A stretch of DNA of 6,858 nt from Giesbergeria sp. (GCA_030690515.1 JAUYGP010000658.1:1-6858), one strand, 5' to 3'. Positions 1 through 5,072 are shown, counted from the stretch's first letter. Notes: generated from the letters alone by a model not told the origin. Numbers and translations: made by a program.

Positions 1-387
1 GTCCAGGTGCGGGTCGTTGATGTAGCCCATCCAGCCCACGGTGCTGCGTGGTTTTTCGAAGTACACACGCATCACCACCAACAGATCGTCTGCATGGGTA
101 TCGGCCAGGGTTTTCAGCGCGTGCGCGTACTCCATGGCCTGGCCATGGTCGTGGATGGAGCAGGGCCCCACCACCACGATGAGCCGATCGTCCTGCCCGT
201 GCAGCACGCGCGAGAGGGCAGCGCGACTTCTCTCCACCAGCGCCTGGGCGGCGTCGGGGGCGGGCAGCCATTCCTGTAGCAGCGCCGGGGTGATCAGGGG
301 TCGCACGGCCTTGATGCGGGTGTCGTCAATGCGGGTGGTGTCCAGGGTGGACAGCGGGATGTCGGGGCGATGGGCATGGGTGGTCAT
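1..387 (-). CDS. aroG: 3-deoxy-7-phosphoheptulonate (DAHP) synthase, type I; C-terminal part outside the window
   Basis: DAHP synthase condenses phosphoenolpyruvate with erythrose 4-phosphate, the first step of the shikimate pathway, in the cytoplasm. Only the N-terminal 129 residues are present; the frame is open at the left edge. The diagnostic block GPCSIHD is at residues 74-80, and Cys76 matches the metal-binding Cys61 of E. coli AroG. The segment VMRVYFEKPRSTVGW follows at about 105-119, with Arg107 and Lys112 matching the PEP-binding Arg92 and Lys97 of E. coli; the constant offset of 15 supports the alignment and means a slightly longer N-terminus than AroG. The ATG at 387-385 is the only sensible start, though the ribosome-binding site is poor (a G run directly before the ATG). 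Which amino acid inhibits this paralogue cannot be read from the fragment, so aroG is a family-level symbol. A 216-bp gap separates it from the lipoprotein gene upstream, so it probably has its own promoter. Confidence 0.95.
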   Translation of the reverse strand, partial: MTTHAHRPDIPLSTLDTTRIDDTRIKAVRPLITPALLQEWLPAPDAAQALVERSRAALSRVLHGQDDRLIVVVGPCSIHDHGQAMEYAHALKTLADTHADDLLVVMRVYFEKPRSTVGWMGYINDPHLD

Positions 388-439
388 GCCCCCAATTGTC
401 GCGTGGATGGAGGAGCGCACGGCCCGGCCGCGCATTTCA

Positions 440-463
440 GTGATCGATTGTGCTGCGCATCAC
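440..463. promoter_or_regulatory. Dyad upstream of the DAHP synthase gene
   Basis: GTGAT at 440-444 is mirrored by ATCAC at 459-463. A tighter near-palindrome, 12 of 14 symmetric positions around TGCGCA, lies at 450-463. Both sit about 50-75 bp upstream of the DAHP synthase ATG, a plausible operator position. No convincing -35/-10 pair was found next to them and I do not recognise a cognate regulator, so this is only a weak candidate site. Confidence 0.2.
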
Positions 464-504
464 CCGCAGTTCATGCCCCTGGCGCACTCCAGTCCAGCGG
501 CCGC

Positions 505-597
505 TGTGCAAGGGCCGCCCTGCGGCACGGGTGGCGTCCCCCTGCGCGAGCGAAGCGAAGCAGAGAGGGGGAAGGAGCGAAGCGACACAGGGGGCGC
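505..597. repeat. GC-rich intergenic repeat element with two tandem units and alternative hairpins
   Basis: This lies directly behind the stop of the NlpC/P60 gene. Three layers of structure are visible. GCCGC-CCT-GCGGC forms a small hairpin at 514-526. GCGTCCCCCTG (534-544) pairs with CAGGGGGCGC (588-597) apart from one bulged base, enclosing about 43 nt. Between them the 11-mer GAGCGAAGCGA occurs twice, at 548-558 and 575-585, each time followed by CA and a run of five G, so the interior is two degenerate tandem units of about 27 nt. CCCCCT at 538-543 could pair with either G run (566-571 or 590-594). From memory, sequences of this style recur between genes in Comamonadaceae, but I could not check. 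It may help end transcription of the lipoprotein gene, although no T-run follows. Confidence 0.55.
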
Positions 598-603
598 TCT
601 ATC

Positions 604-1113
604 TCAGGGCCTGCGGAAGGCCGGATTTTGGCGCGACCAGTGGCGCGACTGCAGTTGGTCCAGCCGCACGTCGCCGCCGCTCGAAGGCGCATGCACAAAG
701 CGCCCTTCGCCCACATAGATGCCGGCATGCGTAGGCCGGCGGCCCGTGCCAAAAACCACCAGGTCGCCGGTGCGCAACTCGCCTGCATCCACAGGCTGGC
801 CCCAGTCGTTCAGTTGTGCGACGGTGCGCGGGGGTGCAGTGCCCACGCGGTGGCGGTACACATAGCCAATCAGGCCGCTGCAGTCAAAACCGGTGTCGGG
901 GGTGTTGCCCCCATAGCGGTAGGGCGTGCCCACCAGGCCCAGTGCATGAATGGCGATGTCGTGTGCCTGCTCGTCCGACAGCTGTGCGGCCCGGGTGGGC
1001 GCGGGGCGGTACGGCGGCGTGGTGCTGCAGCCGCCCAGCAACAGGGCGCAAACCAGTGCCAAGCCTAGCAGGGCCCGCAACCGGGCGTGCGGTGGTGGCA
1101 TAGAAAAATACAT
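604..1113 (-). CDS. NlpC/P60-family lipoprotein, probable cell-wall endopeptidase
   Basis: The 169-residue product begins with a lipoprotein signal peptide: basic start, hydrophobic stretch at about 12-28 and lipobox LGGC with Cys29 as the lipidated residue. Ser at +2 rather than Asp suggests outer-membrane sorting. An NlpC/P60 domain follows from about residue 46, with catalytic Cys78 in FDCSGL, His129 in THAGIYVG and His141 in FVHAP. Such enzymes normally cleave peptide stems of peptidoglycan in the periplasm (the Spr/MepS style of E. coli); the exact bond is not predictable. Length is normal for a single-domain member. The ATG at 1113-1111 is chosen because AGAGG lies about 8 nt before it; a TTG one codon earlier is less likely, and the ATG at 1101 has no ribosome-binding site. 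It is the last gene of the probable nnrU-family/LiaI-like/NlpC series, after a 58-nt gap filled by a repeat copy. Confidence 0.93.
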   Translation of the reverse strand: MYFSMPPPHARLRALLGLALVCALLLGGCSTTPPYRPAPTRAAQLSDEQAHDIAIHALGLVGTPYRYGGNTPDTGFDCSGLIGYVYRHRVGTAPPRTVAQLNDWGQPVDAGELRTGDLVVFGTGRRPTHAGIYVGEGRFVHAPSSGGDVRLDQLQSRHWSRQNPAFRRP

Positions 1114-1169
1114 CAAAAGTGCCTCTAGCGATTGATGGATAAGCGGTACAAGCTATCAAATAAATAGCA
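1112..1169. repeat. Dispersed intergenic repeat, copy A
   Basis: This 58-nt segment aligns without gaps to 3432-3489 at 38 of 58 positions by hand count. Shared blocks include TAAGCG near the middle, GCTAT in the right half and a final AGCA. It fills the gap between the LiaI-like gene and the NlpC/P60 gene and reaches into the latter's ribosome-binding site and start codon. The arms corresponding to the hairpin of copy B (1117-1134 and 1140-1157) still match at about 10 of 18 positions, so it looks like a decayed copy. On the minus strand it contains TTGATA, which resembles a -35 box, but the matching -10 is poor. Confidence 0.6.
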
Positions 1170-1171
1170 TT

Positions 1172-1345
1172 TTACTTCTTCAACCGATCGGGTGTAAAGA
1201 ACAGGCCCACACCCACTGCAATCAAAATGAGCGGCCACCAGGTGCGCAGCAGTTCGCGCAGGCTGATGTCGATCACGCCCAGGTTGGTCAGCAGCATGAA
1301 GCCGCCCGCCAGAATCAGCACGATGGCTGCGATATTGCCGCGCAT
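1172..1345 (-). CDS. Small LiaI/LiaF-like transmembrane protein (DUF5668 type)
   Basis: The 57-residue protein consists almost entirely of two membrane helices, about residues 5-25 and 35-50, joined by a short linker (DISLRELLRT) and ending in a basic tail (TPDRLKK). The phrase WWPLILIAVGVGLFF in the second helix is the hallmark of the LiaI/LiaF-like transmembrane region. In Firmicutes that region belongs to cell-envelope stress proteins; stand-alone proteobacterial copies have no assigned role, and none is claimed here. The start at 1345 is firm: GAGGAG lies 7 nt before the ATG. The same frame stays open upstream, but that part overlaps the NnrU-family gene. The gene starts 32 bp after that gene's stop, suggesting one transcript. 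Confidence 0.82.
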   Translation of the reverse strand: MRGNIAAIVLILAGGFMLLTNLGVIDISLRELLRTWWPLILIAVGVGLFFTPDRLKK

Positions 1346-1377
1346 GGAGAAACTCCTCAAGGTTGAGTGTTGATAGC

Positions 1378-1959
1378 TTACCGGCCCATGGGCGAGACAC
1401 CGATCAGCAGCGCATGGCCCCAGAAGGCGAATGCCGCCCAGGCCACGAGGCCCAGCACCCCTGTCATGGCCGTACCGGCCAGCGTGCCGCTGGGGTAGGC
1501 GGTGCCCTGCGCGCGGTCGCGCAGGCGGGCGGCGCGAAAGTCCAGCACGGCCCACAGCAAAAAACCACCAAACAAAAGCACATCGGCCAGGTTGCCGTTA
1601 GAGAGCAAGTGCGCCAGTGCCCATACCTTCACCGACAGCACCATGGGGTGGTGCATCCGGGCCTTGAAGGTATTGCGTGGCACGTAGGCCGCTGCCAGCA
1701 GAACGAAGGCCCCCAGCGTTAGCAGCGAGGCCACATGGCGCATGGCCACAGGCGGTGACCACAGAACCACCGGGTCCTGGCGCGCCAGGCTGTAACCCCA
1801 CCCGATGAGCCCCAGGCCGGCGAAGGACAGCAGCGAATACAGGCCCTTCCAACGGCCTTCGCCCCAACTTGCAAGCATGCGCGTGCGCCAGCCATCGGCC
1901 ACGATGCGCACGGAATGCACGCCGAGAAAAAGAACCAGTCCAAGGATCAGCAACGACAT
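1378..1959 (-). CDS. NnrU-family integral membrane protein
   Basis: The 193-residue protein has about five or six hydrophobic helices (roughly residues 2-20, 40-59, 74-94, 107-120, 124-141 and 165-188), placing it in the inner membrane. The segment HHPMVLSVKVWALAHLLSNG (103-122) with the downstream LLWAVLDFRAARLRD is characteristic of the NnrU family, related to plant and cyanobacterial 15-cis-zeta-carotene isomerase, a haem-b protein. His15, His75, His103/104 and His117 are possible haem ligands by analogy. NnrU was named from nitric-oxide/nitrite reductase regulation in Rhodobacter, but many members lie outside denitrification loci, as here, so a denitrification role is not implied. The ATG at 1959 starts directly on the first helix; the frame continues upstream, but those residues (polar, Arg-rich) do not look like part of the family. 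The ribosome-binding site is weak (AAAGG about 9 nt before the ATG). Confidence 0.88.
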   Translation of the reverse strand: MSLLILGLVLFLGVHSVRIVADGWRTRMLASWGEGRWKGLYSLLSFAGLGLIGWGYSLARQDPVVLWSPPVAMRHVASLLTLGAFVLLAAAYVPRNTFKARMHHPMVLSVKVWALAHLLSNGNLADVLLFGGFLLWAVLDFRAARLRDRAQGTAYPSGTLAGTAMTGVLGLVAWAAFAFWGHALLIGVSPMGR

Positions 1960-1986
1960 GGGGGGAAACCTTTGCAGTGGGTAGAG

Positions 1987-2055
1987 GCGGCCCATTATCG
2001 GCAGATGGCGCAAGGCGTGCAGCCTTGCCGCGCACTGCACGCGCATAATGGCCGC
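1987..2055. promoter_or_regulatory. Divergent promoter region with facing -10-like boxes and a central dyad
   Basis: Two -10-like hexamers face away from each other: GATAAT on the minus strand (1999-1994), 34 bp from the NnrU-family start, and CATAAT on the plus strand (2044-2049), about 56 bp from the methyltransferase start. Each is followed downstream by GGCCGC-like sequence, so GCGGCCCATTAT (1987-1998) and ATAATGGCCGC (2045-2055) form an inverted pair with one extra C. Between them lies a perfect dyad, GCAAGGC (2010-2016) and GCCTTGC (2022-2028) with a 5-nt spacer. Good -35 hexamers are not apparent on either strand. With normal 17-bp spacing both -35 regions would fall on the dyad, so the two promoters could not be used at once and a dyad-binding factor could affect both. 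This is inference from position. Confidence 0.4.
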
Positions 2056-2071
2056 CCACCCCGCACCCCTC

Positions 2072-2094
2072 CGAAGCCACTCAAGCAGGCTTCG
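2072..2094 (+). promoter_or_regulatory. Leader hairpin before the methyltransferase gene
   Basis: CGAAGCC (2072-2078) and GGCTTCG (2088-2094) form a perfect 7-bp inverted repeat around a 9-nt loop, ending 11 nt before the methyltransferase ATG. The sequence between hairpin and ATG is C-rich and holds no Shine-Dalgarno motif; the nearest purine-rich bases (AGCAGG) are partly in the stem. The hairpin could influence initiation, or the gene may rely on an SD-independent start. It is too far from any gene end to be a terminator of the NnrU-family gene, which is transcribed away from it. Confidence 0.35.
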
Positions 2095-2105
2095 CACCCC
2101 CCACC

Positions 2106-2801
2106 ATGCCCGGCTATGAAACCAAGCAAGAGAGCATTGCCGTGGCGGGCGTAGACAACCTGCATATTCGCTCCCTGCTCGACCGCCAGCAGTTCGCCGA
2201 CCCGCTGGGCCTGGCCGAGCGTCTGGGCATCTCGTCGGCCACCTGGCCCTTGTTTGGCTTGCTCTGGCCGTCGGGCGGACAACTGGCCACGCGTCTGGCG
2301 CTGCGCGCCGTGCGGCTGGGCGAACGGGTGTTGGAGATGGGCTGCGGCCTGGCCCTACCCAGCCTGGTGGCGCACCGCCTGGGCATGGACATCACCGCCA
2401 GCGACAGCCACCCGCTGACCGCGCGTTTTTTGCGCAACAACCTGCGCCTCAATGGCCTGGCGCCCATGAAATACCGGCATGGTGCGTGGGACGCCGCCGA
2501 ATCCAGCGCCGGGTTTGGCGCCCACTCCACCACCTTGCGTGGGCGCTACGACCTGCTCGTTGGCAGCGACCTGCTGTACGACCGCGACGCCAGCATGGCG
2601 CTGGCGGGCTTCATAGGCCGCCACGCCCAGGCCGACGCCGAGGTGTGGATCGTGGACCCCGACCGCGGCAACCGGTCGGCGTTTTCACGGCAGATGCTGG
2701 CCATGGGTTTTGGTTTGACGGAGCTGCGGCTCGATACCGCCGCCACCGCGCACCGCCCCCTGTACAAAGGCCGCCTGCTGGTCTATCGCCGCACTGCTTG
2801 A
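2106..2801 (+). CDS. Class I SAM-dependent methyltransferase, Methyltransf_16/METTL-like
   Basis: The 231-residue protein is a Rossmann-fold methyltransferase. Motif I is VLEMGCGLALP (75-85), the acidic residue that would hold the SAM ribose is Asp100 in TASD, and the post-II region is YDLLVGSDLLYDRD (148-161), whose DLLYD resembles the D-x-x-Y motif of the lysine-methyltransferase-like (METTL/Methyltransf_16) branch. The stretch ATWPLFGLLWPSGGQLA (45-61) before motif I also fits that branch. Protein-lysine methylation is therefore the best guess, but the substrate is not shown by sequence or neighbours. It is the only plus-strand gene and stands alone, diverging from the NnrU-family gene. 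No Shine-Dalgarno sequence precedes the ATG; the start is chosen because it is the first in-frame ATG and gives a full-length N-terminal region. Its last 19 bp overlap the convergent exonuclease gene. Confidence 0.9.
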   Translation: MPGYETKQESIAVAGVDNLHIRSLLDRQQFADPLGLAERLGISSATWPLFGLLWPSGGQLATRLALRAVRLGERVLEMGCGLALPSLVAHRLGMDITASDSHPLTARFLRNNLRLNGLAPMKYRHGAWDAAESSAGFGAHSTTLRGRYDLLVGSDLLYDRDASMALAGFIGRHAQADAEVWIVDPDRGNRSAFSRQMLAMGFGLTELRLDTAATAHRPLYKGRLLVYRRTA

Positions 2802-3412
2802 ACAGCGCCGTGCTGGGCCATAAAGCCCGGCAGCCGTGCCTTGGCGCAGGCCTGCAGCGCCATCAAAAAATCGTGCCCCGGCGCGGCCACGCCCCAGCGC
2901 TCGCCCAGGTCCTGCTGTATGCGCAGCAGCAGCGCGGCCGTGACCTGCGCATCGGCCAGCGCCCGGTGTGCGCGGCCCGCGCTGGGCAGCCGGTGAAAGC
3001 GCGCCAGCGTGCCGAGCTGGTGGTTGGGCGCTTCGGGGTACAGGCGGCGCGAGAGCCGCACCGTGCACGCAAAAGGCTGCGCCGCTGCGCACCCGGCGCG
3101 CGCCAGTTCGGCTTGCCAGAAGCCCCGGTCAAACGGTGCGTTGTGTGCCACCAGCGGCGTGTCGCCCACAAAGCGGCTGGCCTGCGCCATCACTTCAGAC
3201 GCCGGAGGCGCCTCGGCCACCATGGCGTTGGTGATGCCGGTCAGCTGGGTGATAAAGGGCGGCACCCACACCCCACCGTTCATCAGGCTTTGGTAGCTGT
3301 CCACCACCAGCCCGCGCTCGACGATCACGATGGCGACCTCGGTCGCGCGCGCACCCTGGCCGGGCGAACTGCCCGTGGTTTCAAAGTCGATAACGGCGAT
3401 GCGATCGGACAT
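2783..3412 (-). CDS. DnaQ-like 3'-5' exonuclease, DEDDh family
   Basis: The 209-residue protein carries all five catalytic residues of the DEDDh exonucleases: Asp9 and Glu11 in IDFETTG (Exo I), Asp95 in VAHNAPFDRGFW (Exo II), and His149 and Asp154 in HRALADA (Exo III). Such enzymes use two metal ions to remove nucleotides from 3' ends; this class includes the polymerase III epsilon subunit and several free-standing DNA or RNA exonucleases. The length is close to epsilon, but I see no clear beta-clamp-binding motif, so a stand-alone repair or nucleic-acid-trimming role is as likely as proofreading; the symbol dnaQ is not assigned. The ATG at 3412 is only eight codons before Asp9, so it must be close to the real start, yet no Shine-Dalgarno sequence is visible. 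Repeat copy B lies just upstream, and its 3' end overlaps the convergent methyltransferase gene. Confidence 0.93.
   Translation of the reverse strand: MSDRIAVIDFETTGSSPGQGARATEVAIVIVERGLVVDSYQSLMNGGVWVPPFITQLTGITNAMVAEAPPASEVMAQASRFVGDTPLVAHNAPFDRGFWQAELARAGCAAAQPFACTVRLSRRLYPEAPNHQLGTLARFHRLPSAGRAHRALADAQVTAALLLRIQQDLGERWGVAAPGHDFLMALQACAKARLPGFMAQHGAVQAVRR
2811..2832 (+). terminator. Possible hairpin terminator of the methyltransferase gene, inside the exonuclease gene
   Basis: TGCTGGGC (2811-2818) can pair with GCCCGGCA (2825-2832) across the loop CATAAA, giving eight pairs in the plus-strand RNA including one U-G wobble. It starts 10 nt after the methyltransferase stop codon, the usual place for a terminator stem. 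No U-run follows, so intrinsic termination would be weak at best. The same bases encode the C-terminal end of the exonuclease on the other strand, so the match may be chance. Confidence 0.3.
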
Positions 3413-3431
3413 GAGGGTGCGGAAAAGTTGG

Positions 3432-3489
3432 ATAAAAATGGCTTACAACGCTTAACTGGTAAGCGCTTGTAGCTATTGAATATAGAGCA
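3432..3489. repeat. Dispersed intergenic repeat, copy B (long imperfect hairpin)
   Basis: This copy lies between the esterase stop and the exonuclease start and aligns ungapped with 1112-1169. It is the better-preserved copy structurally: the core CGCTTA (3449-3454), loop ACTGG, TAAGCG (3460-3465) is a perfect 6-bp stem, and the arms extend to 3437-3454 and 3460-3477 with about 16 pairs, interrupted by two single-base bulges and one mismatch. AAGCGCTT at 3461-3468 is itself an 8-bp palindrome. I recall intergenic elements with AAGCGCTT-like cores and GCTAT flanks as common in Comamonadaceae, but have not verified this. It could act as a processing or stability hairpin in a read-through transcript. 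Confidence 0.65.
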
Positions 3490-3506
3490 AAACCGGCGTT
3501 CATCAG

Positions 3507-4643
3507 TCAAAAACTGCTTTTGTCCACCCGTGGGCGCTCCATGAAGAAACGCAGCATCTCCTGTGAGGCATTCACCCCCGTGGCGCTGGCGTGGCTGCCG
3601 CGTGCATCACCGCCGGACCAGGCGTGGCCTGCGCCGTGCAGCAGCCAGTGTTCGGCCTGTACGGTCTTTGTGTCCGAAGAACGAACAAGGGTTCGTGTGT
3701 AGCGCTGCCCATCTCCGCTGTGGCCGGATTGGGTTTCCGCCATTCCGCGCGGCGCCGCAGCGCCGAGCAGCTGCTCGCCGTTGCGCGGGTGCACGGTGGT
3801 GTCGCGGTCGCCATGGAAGACGATGAGTGGCACAGCAGGGGTGCCACCCTGCGTGCCGGGCGCATACCCTTTGGCGCCGCCTTTCATGGCCGAGAGTGCG
3901 CCCATCATGTTGTGCGCCGCCCCGGCTGCCAGCCCTGAATGCACGCCGACCGCAGCAAACACCTCGGGGTACTCGCGCGCCAGCACGGCCGCCATGGCAC
4001 CGCCTGCGGAAAGCCCGGCCACATAAGCGCGCCGCGGGTCCACCGCCTCGGTCGCCATCACATGCCCAAGCATGGCCAGCAGCAGGGCAGGCTCCCCTGC
4101 CCCGGCGCGTTGATCCTCGGGGCGAAACCAGTTCCAGCAGCCGTTGTGGTTTGCTGCGCGCTGCTGCGTGGGGTAGAGCACCAGTGCGCTCGTCCGCTCC
4201 GCTTGGGCATTCATGCGTGTGCCTTGGGCGAAATCTTGGGCATCCTGTGTGCAGCCGTGCAGCATCAGAATGACAGCGCGACCGGCGGGCGGCGCGGCGC
4301 TCGCTGGCACGTACAAATGAAACGGGTGATCGGCGCCGCCATGCCGAAACGCGACGCTGGAGAAGCGCGCACGCCCTTGCGTGTGGGCCGGAGCACGTGG
4401 CCACACGGGTGCCGTTGACGTGGCACGAATGTCGTCCACGTCCTCGATGTCGCGGCGGCGAAAGCGCGCAGCGGCGGTGTGGGGGCCGCTTGCGGGCTCG
4501 GCGCGCTCAGCACCGCCCTGCAAACCCTTCATCAGCAGGCTGCTGGCGCGTTGCAACTCACCACGGCGCACCAGCGCCAGCGCCTCGGCCATGGACGCGG
4601 GCAATGCAGGGGCGCCGGGCTGCGCAAAGGGAAGTCCGTTCAT
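3507..4643 (-). CDS. PHB-depolymerase-family esterase (alpha/beta hydrolase)
   Basis: The 378-residue protein has the features of the esterase/PHB depolymerase family: oxyanion-hole segment LMLHGCTQD (127-134), nucleophile Ser212 in GLSAGGAM, probable acid Asp281 in FHGDRDTTV, and catalytic His340 in HGAGHAWSGG. About 90 residues precede the hydrolase domain, including an amphipathic stretch MAEALALVRRGELQRASSLL (18-37), as seen in many cytoplasmic members. There is no signal peptide and no substrate-binding or linker domain typical of secreted depolymerases, so it probably works inside the cell on short polyhydroxyalkanoate chains or other esters; the substrate is inferred from family only. 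Its ATG overlaps the stop of the upstream ribbon-helix-helix gene as ATGA, with GGGAGGA about 7 nt before it, indicating coupled translation. Neighbouring genes include no pha synthase or phasin. Confidence 0.92.
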   Translation of the reverse strand: MNGLPFAQPGAPALPASMAEALALVRRGELQRASSLLMKGLQGGAERAEPASGPHTAAARFRRRDIEDVDDIRATSTAPVWPRAPAHTQGRARFSSVAFRHGGADHPFHLYVPASAAPPAGRAVILMLHGCTQDAQDFAQGTRMNAQAERTSALVLYPTQQRAANHNGCWNWFRPEDQRAGAGEPALLLAMLGHVMATEAVDPRRAYVAGLSAGGAMAAVLAREYPEVFAAVGVHSGLAAGAAHNMMGALSAMKGGAKGYAPGTQGGTPAVPLIVFHGDRDTTVHPRNGEQLLGAAAPRGMAETQSGHSGDGQRYTRTLVRSSDTKTVQAEHWLLHGAGHAWSGGDARGSHASATGVNASQEMLRFFMERPRVDKSSF

Positions 4644-5068
4644 GTTTGCATCCTCCCGCGCAAGGCGGATTTGACTTCGGCACTCGCCTGAAGAGCCCCC
4701 AGCACGGTCAGCGAAGCAATGGTGGCGCTGGCCAGGTCCGCACTCACATCGGCCTCGATCACGGCCAGGCCCAGCACGCGAATGTCCAGCGCTTCTCCGG
4801 CGCGGCGCACCGCCTCAAGCTCGGAGCGGCCAAAGCGCTGCAAGCCCAGAACCAGCGCTTTGCGCGTGATGACTTGCCGTACGGCTTCTTGCTGCGCAGC
4901 GAGCTGGTTGCGGATGGCAGTGCGGATGAAATCCGTGCGGTTGCTGTAAAAGCCCTCGGCCACCAGCAAATCAATGTGGCCCAGGTCCACGTAGCCGAGG
5001 TTGATGGTGACTTTTTCGTTTTCGGGTACGCGCAGCTTGGGTGCGTCCGCGGGAAGGATTTCGCTCAT
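4640..5068 (-). CDS. Ribbon-helix-helix (CopG/MetJ-type) regulator with an unassigned C-terminal module
   Basis: The 142-residue protein has an N-terminal ribbon-helix-helix fold: strand KVTINLGYVD (19-28), first helix about 29-38, turn GFYSN (39-43) and second helix starting RTDFIRTAIRNQL (44-56). The G-F-Y-S-N-R-T-D-F-I-R pattern is typical of dimeric DNA-binding members. A linker helix (about 57-93) leads to a C-terminal part (95-137) where Val, Leu and Ile recur every four to six residues (DVSADL, ATIASLTVLGAL, EVKSAL), a rhythm compatible with a small beta-rich or solenoid-like module. I do not recognise this module as a named domain. The gene overlaps the esterase gene by 4 bp, so the likely job is to control this two-gene unit, itself included. 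The start has GGAG 4 nt before the ATG, buried in the dyad described separately. Confidence 0.88.
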   Translation of the reverse strand: MSEILPADAPKLRVPENEKVTINLGYVDLGHIDLLVAEGFYSNRTDFIRTAIRNQLAAQQEAVRQVITRKALVLGLQRFGRSELEAVRRAGEALDIRVLGLAVIEADVSADLASATIASLTVLGALQASAEVKSALRGRMQT

Positions 5069-5072
5069 TTAA

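Noticed and set aside
495..506. 12-bp perfect palindrome CAGCGGCCGCTG
   Set aside because: Short GC palindromes are frequent in such DNA, and nothing next to it suggests an operator or terminator.
370..1068. Plus-strand open frame of 232 codons
   Set aside because: It is mostly antisense to the NlpC/P60 lipoprotein gene and passes through the repeat element; no motif or ribosome-binding site supports it.
1114..1116. TTG as the start of the lipoprotein gene
   Set aside because: The adjacent ATG at 1113-1111 is better spaced from AGAGG and normally preferred; the difference is one residue.
1370..1378. TTGATAGCT at the stop of the NnrU-family gene as a third repeat copy
   Set aside because: It is the reverse complement of nine bases in copy A, but the flanks do not align; nine bases alone can occur by chance.
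1960..2097. Longer N-terminus for the NnrU-family protein
   Set aside because: The extra 46 residues would cover the divergent promoter region and are polar and Arg-rich, while the ATG at 1959 starts on the first membrane helix.
2486..3472. Plus-strand open frame of 328 codons
   Set aside because: It crosses the methyltransferase gene and runs antisense through the exonuclease gene. The translation is Arg/His/Pro-rich and low in complexity, with no motif, as expected from a shadow frame in GC-rich DNA.
3607..4404. Minus-strand open frame of 265 codons
   Set aside because: It is an alternative frame of the esterase gene. The Arg-rich product lacks motifs, whereas the esterase frame has the full catalytic set.
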